Shown here: piece after piece, positions 62,556 through 64,000 of the stretch | Numbering within the stretch: position 1 is the stretch's first letter | Layout: every line of letters starts with the position of its first letter | Source: Capitulum mitella | Taxonomy: Eukaryota; Arthropoda; Thecostraca; Pollicipedomorpha; Pollicipedidae | NCBI GenBank assembly: GCA_030062745.1 | Contig: CP099845.1 | Coordinates: forward strand, 18,640,903 to 18,704,902 | Length of the DNA stretch: 64,000 bases | Direction of reading: 5' to 3' | The notes under the pieces: model-generated | The model's database searches: none | What the model was told of the DNA's origin: nothing | What the model saw: only the letters and a program-made list of their open reading frames with translations | Translations under genes and position numbers: made by a program

Positions 62556-62755
62556 ACGTGGCACCCGGGGAGCGGGAGGAGCTGTTCATCCAGAAGCTGC
62601 GCCAGTGCTGCGTGCTGTTCGACTTCATCTCGGACCCGCTGTCCGACCTCAAGTGGAAGGAGGTGAAGCGGCAGGCGCTGCAGGAGATGATCGAGTACTT
62701 GACCACGCAGCGCGGCGTCATCACCGAGAATATCTACCCGGAGGTGGTGCAGATG
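62556..62755 (+). CDS. PPP2R5: PP2A B56 subunit, coding exon 4
   Basis: A 200-base exon, acceptor CTCCTGCTGCAG and donor GTGAGA. Two bases complete the split aspartate; then follow [55 protein letters not shown] and [30 protein letters not shown] and DPLSDLK are almost invariant in B56 proteins and form the first HEAT-like repeats. The break after the EVVQM methionine matches the position where vertebrate B56 continues with FSVNLFR, so exon 5 should lie beyond 64000. It ends in phase 0. Confidence 0.97.
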
Positions 62756-64000
62756 GTGAGAGCGCTGCCCGCGCCGCCCCCCCTAATCGTCTGGTGTTTT
62801 TTGCCGTGTCTTTTTGTTTGCCGTATAACGAGACTCATGATGTACATGCATACACAAGGGGACACGACATCGCACGGCCTCCACAATCGCTCCTCCCCTT
62901 AACCGACCCACCGTCCCCACGCGGTTAATGGTGGAAATAAGGATTGTGGGACACGGTCAGCCACCGATCCGACGGGCCTGGGTTTCCCCCACCCAGCAGC
63001 GTGTCGCACCGGCAGCCGGACGCCAAGTTGGAAGGAAGCGGAAATTGGGACTTGCAGTTTTAAATTATTACCATCTCAGTCGATCACCTTCCATTTAATC
63101 CAATGCTGTTCTGATTTATTACTTGTATTGGCAATCATTTCTCAGTTTGATGGTGGTTTCCTTTAGTTTGAATTATGCCTTCTGCATTTGATATGCTGGA
63201 ATTTTCGCACAGTTTACAAGTTACAGTGTTTTGGTTGCACAACAAAATAATTTAATTTACTACCGGAGGCGCCGAAGTGTATCCAAAAAGTACTGTGTCG
63301 ACGATGAGGAAGTCATTGGGAAGATGGGGAATACTTTTAAGTTGTCTCAAAACGTGTTCCCATAACCCCCTGACATCAGCACATTCTTAAAAGAAGTGTT
63401 GCAGATGATCCACGACGAAACATGTGCAACATAGCCTGCCTCCAGCTATATTTCAAGAGAACAAGAACTTTTGGAAATGTATCTGTTGGGGATTCGAACT
63501 TGTAACGATTGAAGTTTAGTCGACGCACAACACTTATGATGTCCCTCATGAATTTTTCGCCAGGTCTGAATAGTGAATCCCTCTTCCACCCACTTACGCC
63601 GCGCAGTTGATGTTTTTGTCTTTTGGCGATTGATTTATTGAGTCGTGTGATGGTTTTGTATTTATCGAGGAGCGGCCGCGGTGTGATTGTGACGATGGTG
63701 CAACGAATCATTTCTGACTCCCGTCGTCGGCGGCCTGGAGGAGAGGATCGGCTCCGCGGAGCGGTACTTAGCTACTGATGTAAACAAAATCCTTATATTG
63801 TATGCATGCGGAATTTCCGATGCACGTCGAGTGCGAAAAATGTTTCACGAAATGATGGGATTATGGCTTGTTTGTGGCAGCGCCATTGTAAATCCGGGGA
63901 TTACAGTCACGAGCGGTTGTGCTTTTTTATGTATGTTCCGTGCCGAGTGGTGTGTACAAGGAAAACAGTACCCGCCAGAAGGTTGGAGCTCAGACAAACC
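62756..64000. other. PPP2R5 intron 4 (start), no exon seen
   Basis: No FSVNLFRTLPP-like continuation is found before the window ends. The minus-strand frame at 63376-63711 has no recognisable domain. Confidence 0.55.

Noticed and set aside
63484-63500. GTTCGAATCC on the minus strand resembling a tRNA B box
   Set aside because: No A box or cloverleaf can be folded from the preceding bases.
63376-63711. 111-codon minus-strand frame
   Set aside because: No recognisable motif; lies in a PPP2R5 intron.

Overview
This is a piece of a eukaryotic, almost certainly invertebrate animal, genome. It has spliced genes with GT-AG introns of hundreds to thousands of bases, a fossil LINE, many short non-autonomous DNA transposons, AG/TA/CA microsatellites and no bacterial-style operons. 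Three conserved metazoan genes can be read exon by exon with matching splice phases. The species cannot be fixed from the sequence. A fukutin-like gene plus an axonemal dynein light chain, in mostly CpG-rich DNA, fits a marine invertebrate (a crustacean or other protostome), but that is inference.

Genes. (1) The 3' end of a fukutin-like gene (FKTN, plus strand): two exons at 7686-7980 and 11099-11321, ending in a stop; earlier exons lie outside the window or were not found. (2) DNAL1, axonemal dynein light chain 1 (minus strand): four exons between 29187 and 27542 encode nearly the whole protein; only the short initiator exon was not located. (3) The 5' part of a PP2A B56 regulatory subunit gene (PPP2R5, gamma/delta type, plus strand): four exons at 48019-48045, 52585-52635, 53760-53928 and 62556-62755, running off the right edge. 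The three genes act in different processes (Golgi glycosylation of dystroglycan, ciliary motility, phosphatase targeting), and nothing suggests they work together.

Repeats dominate the rest. Two families with TTAA target sites are prominent: family A (about 1.19 kb, 12-bp terminal inverted repeat CCCTATTCCCGG, three copies) and family C (about 1.22 kb, ends CCCG, nine full, deleted or truncated copies). A 2.03-kb hAT-type element lies at 3950-5977. C1, the hAT element and copy A2 sit end to end, and their target duplications record the order of insertion exactly. A decayed cut-and-paste transposase gene at 21677-24792 carries a family C copy inside its intron. A dead non-LTR retrotransposon lies on the minus strand at 14020-16170.

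Main oddities. Families A and C, and several other repeats, are packed with AGGTCA nuclear-receptor half-sites. Family C keeps a triple site at 1-bp spacing even in diverged copies. A sharply bounded stretch of about 2 kb in PPP2R5 intron 1 has almost no CpG. Regular minisatellites (20, 20/40 and 64-65 bp) lie in the introns. Most of 34.2-37.5 kb, 38.7-43.9 kb and 16.2-21.0 kb shows no recognisable gene.
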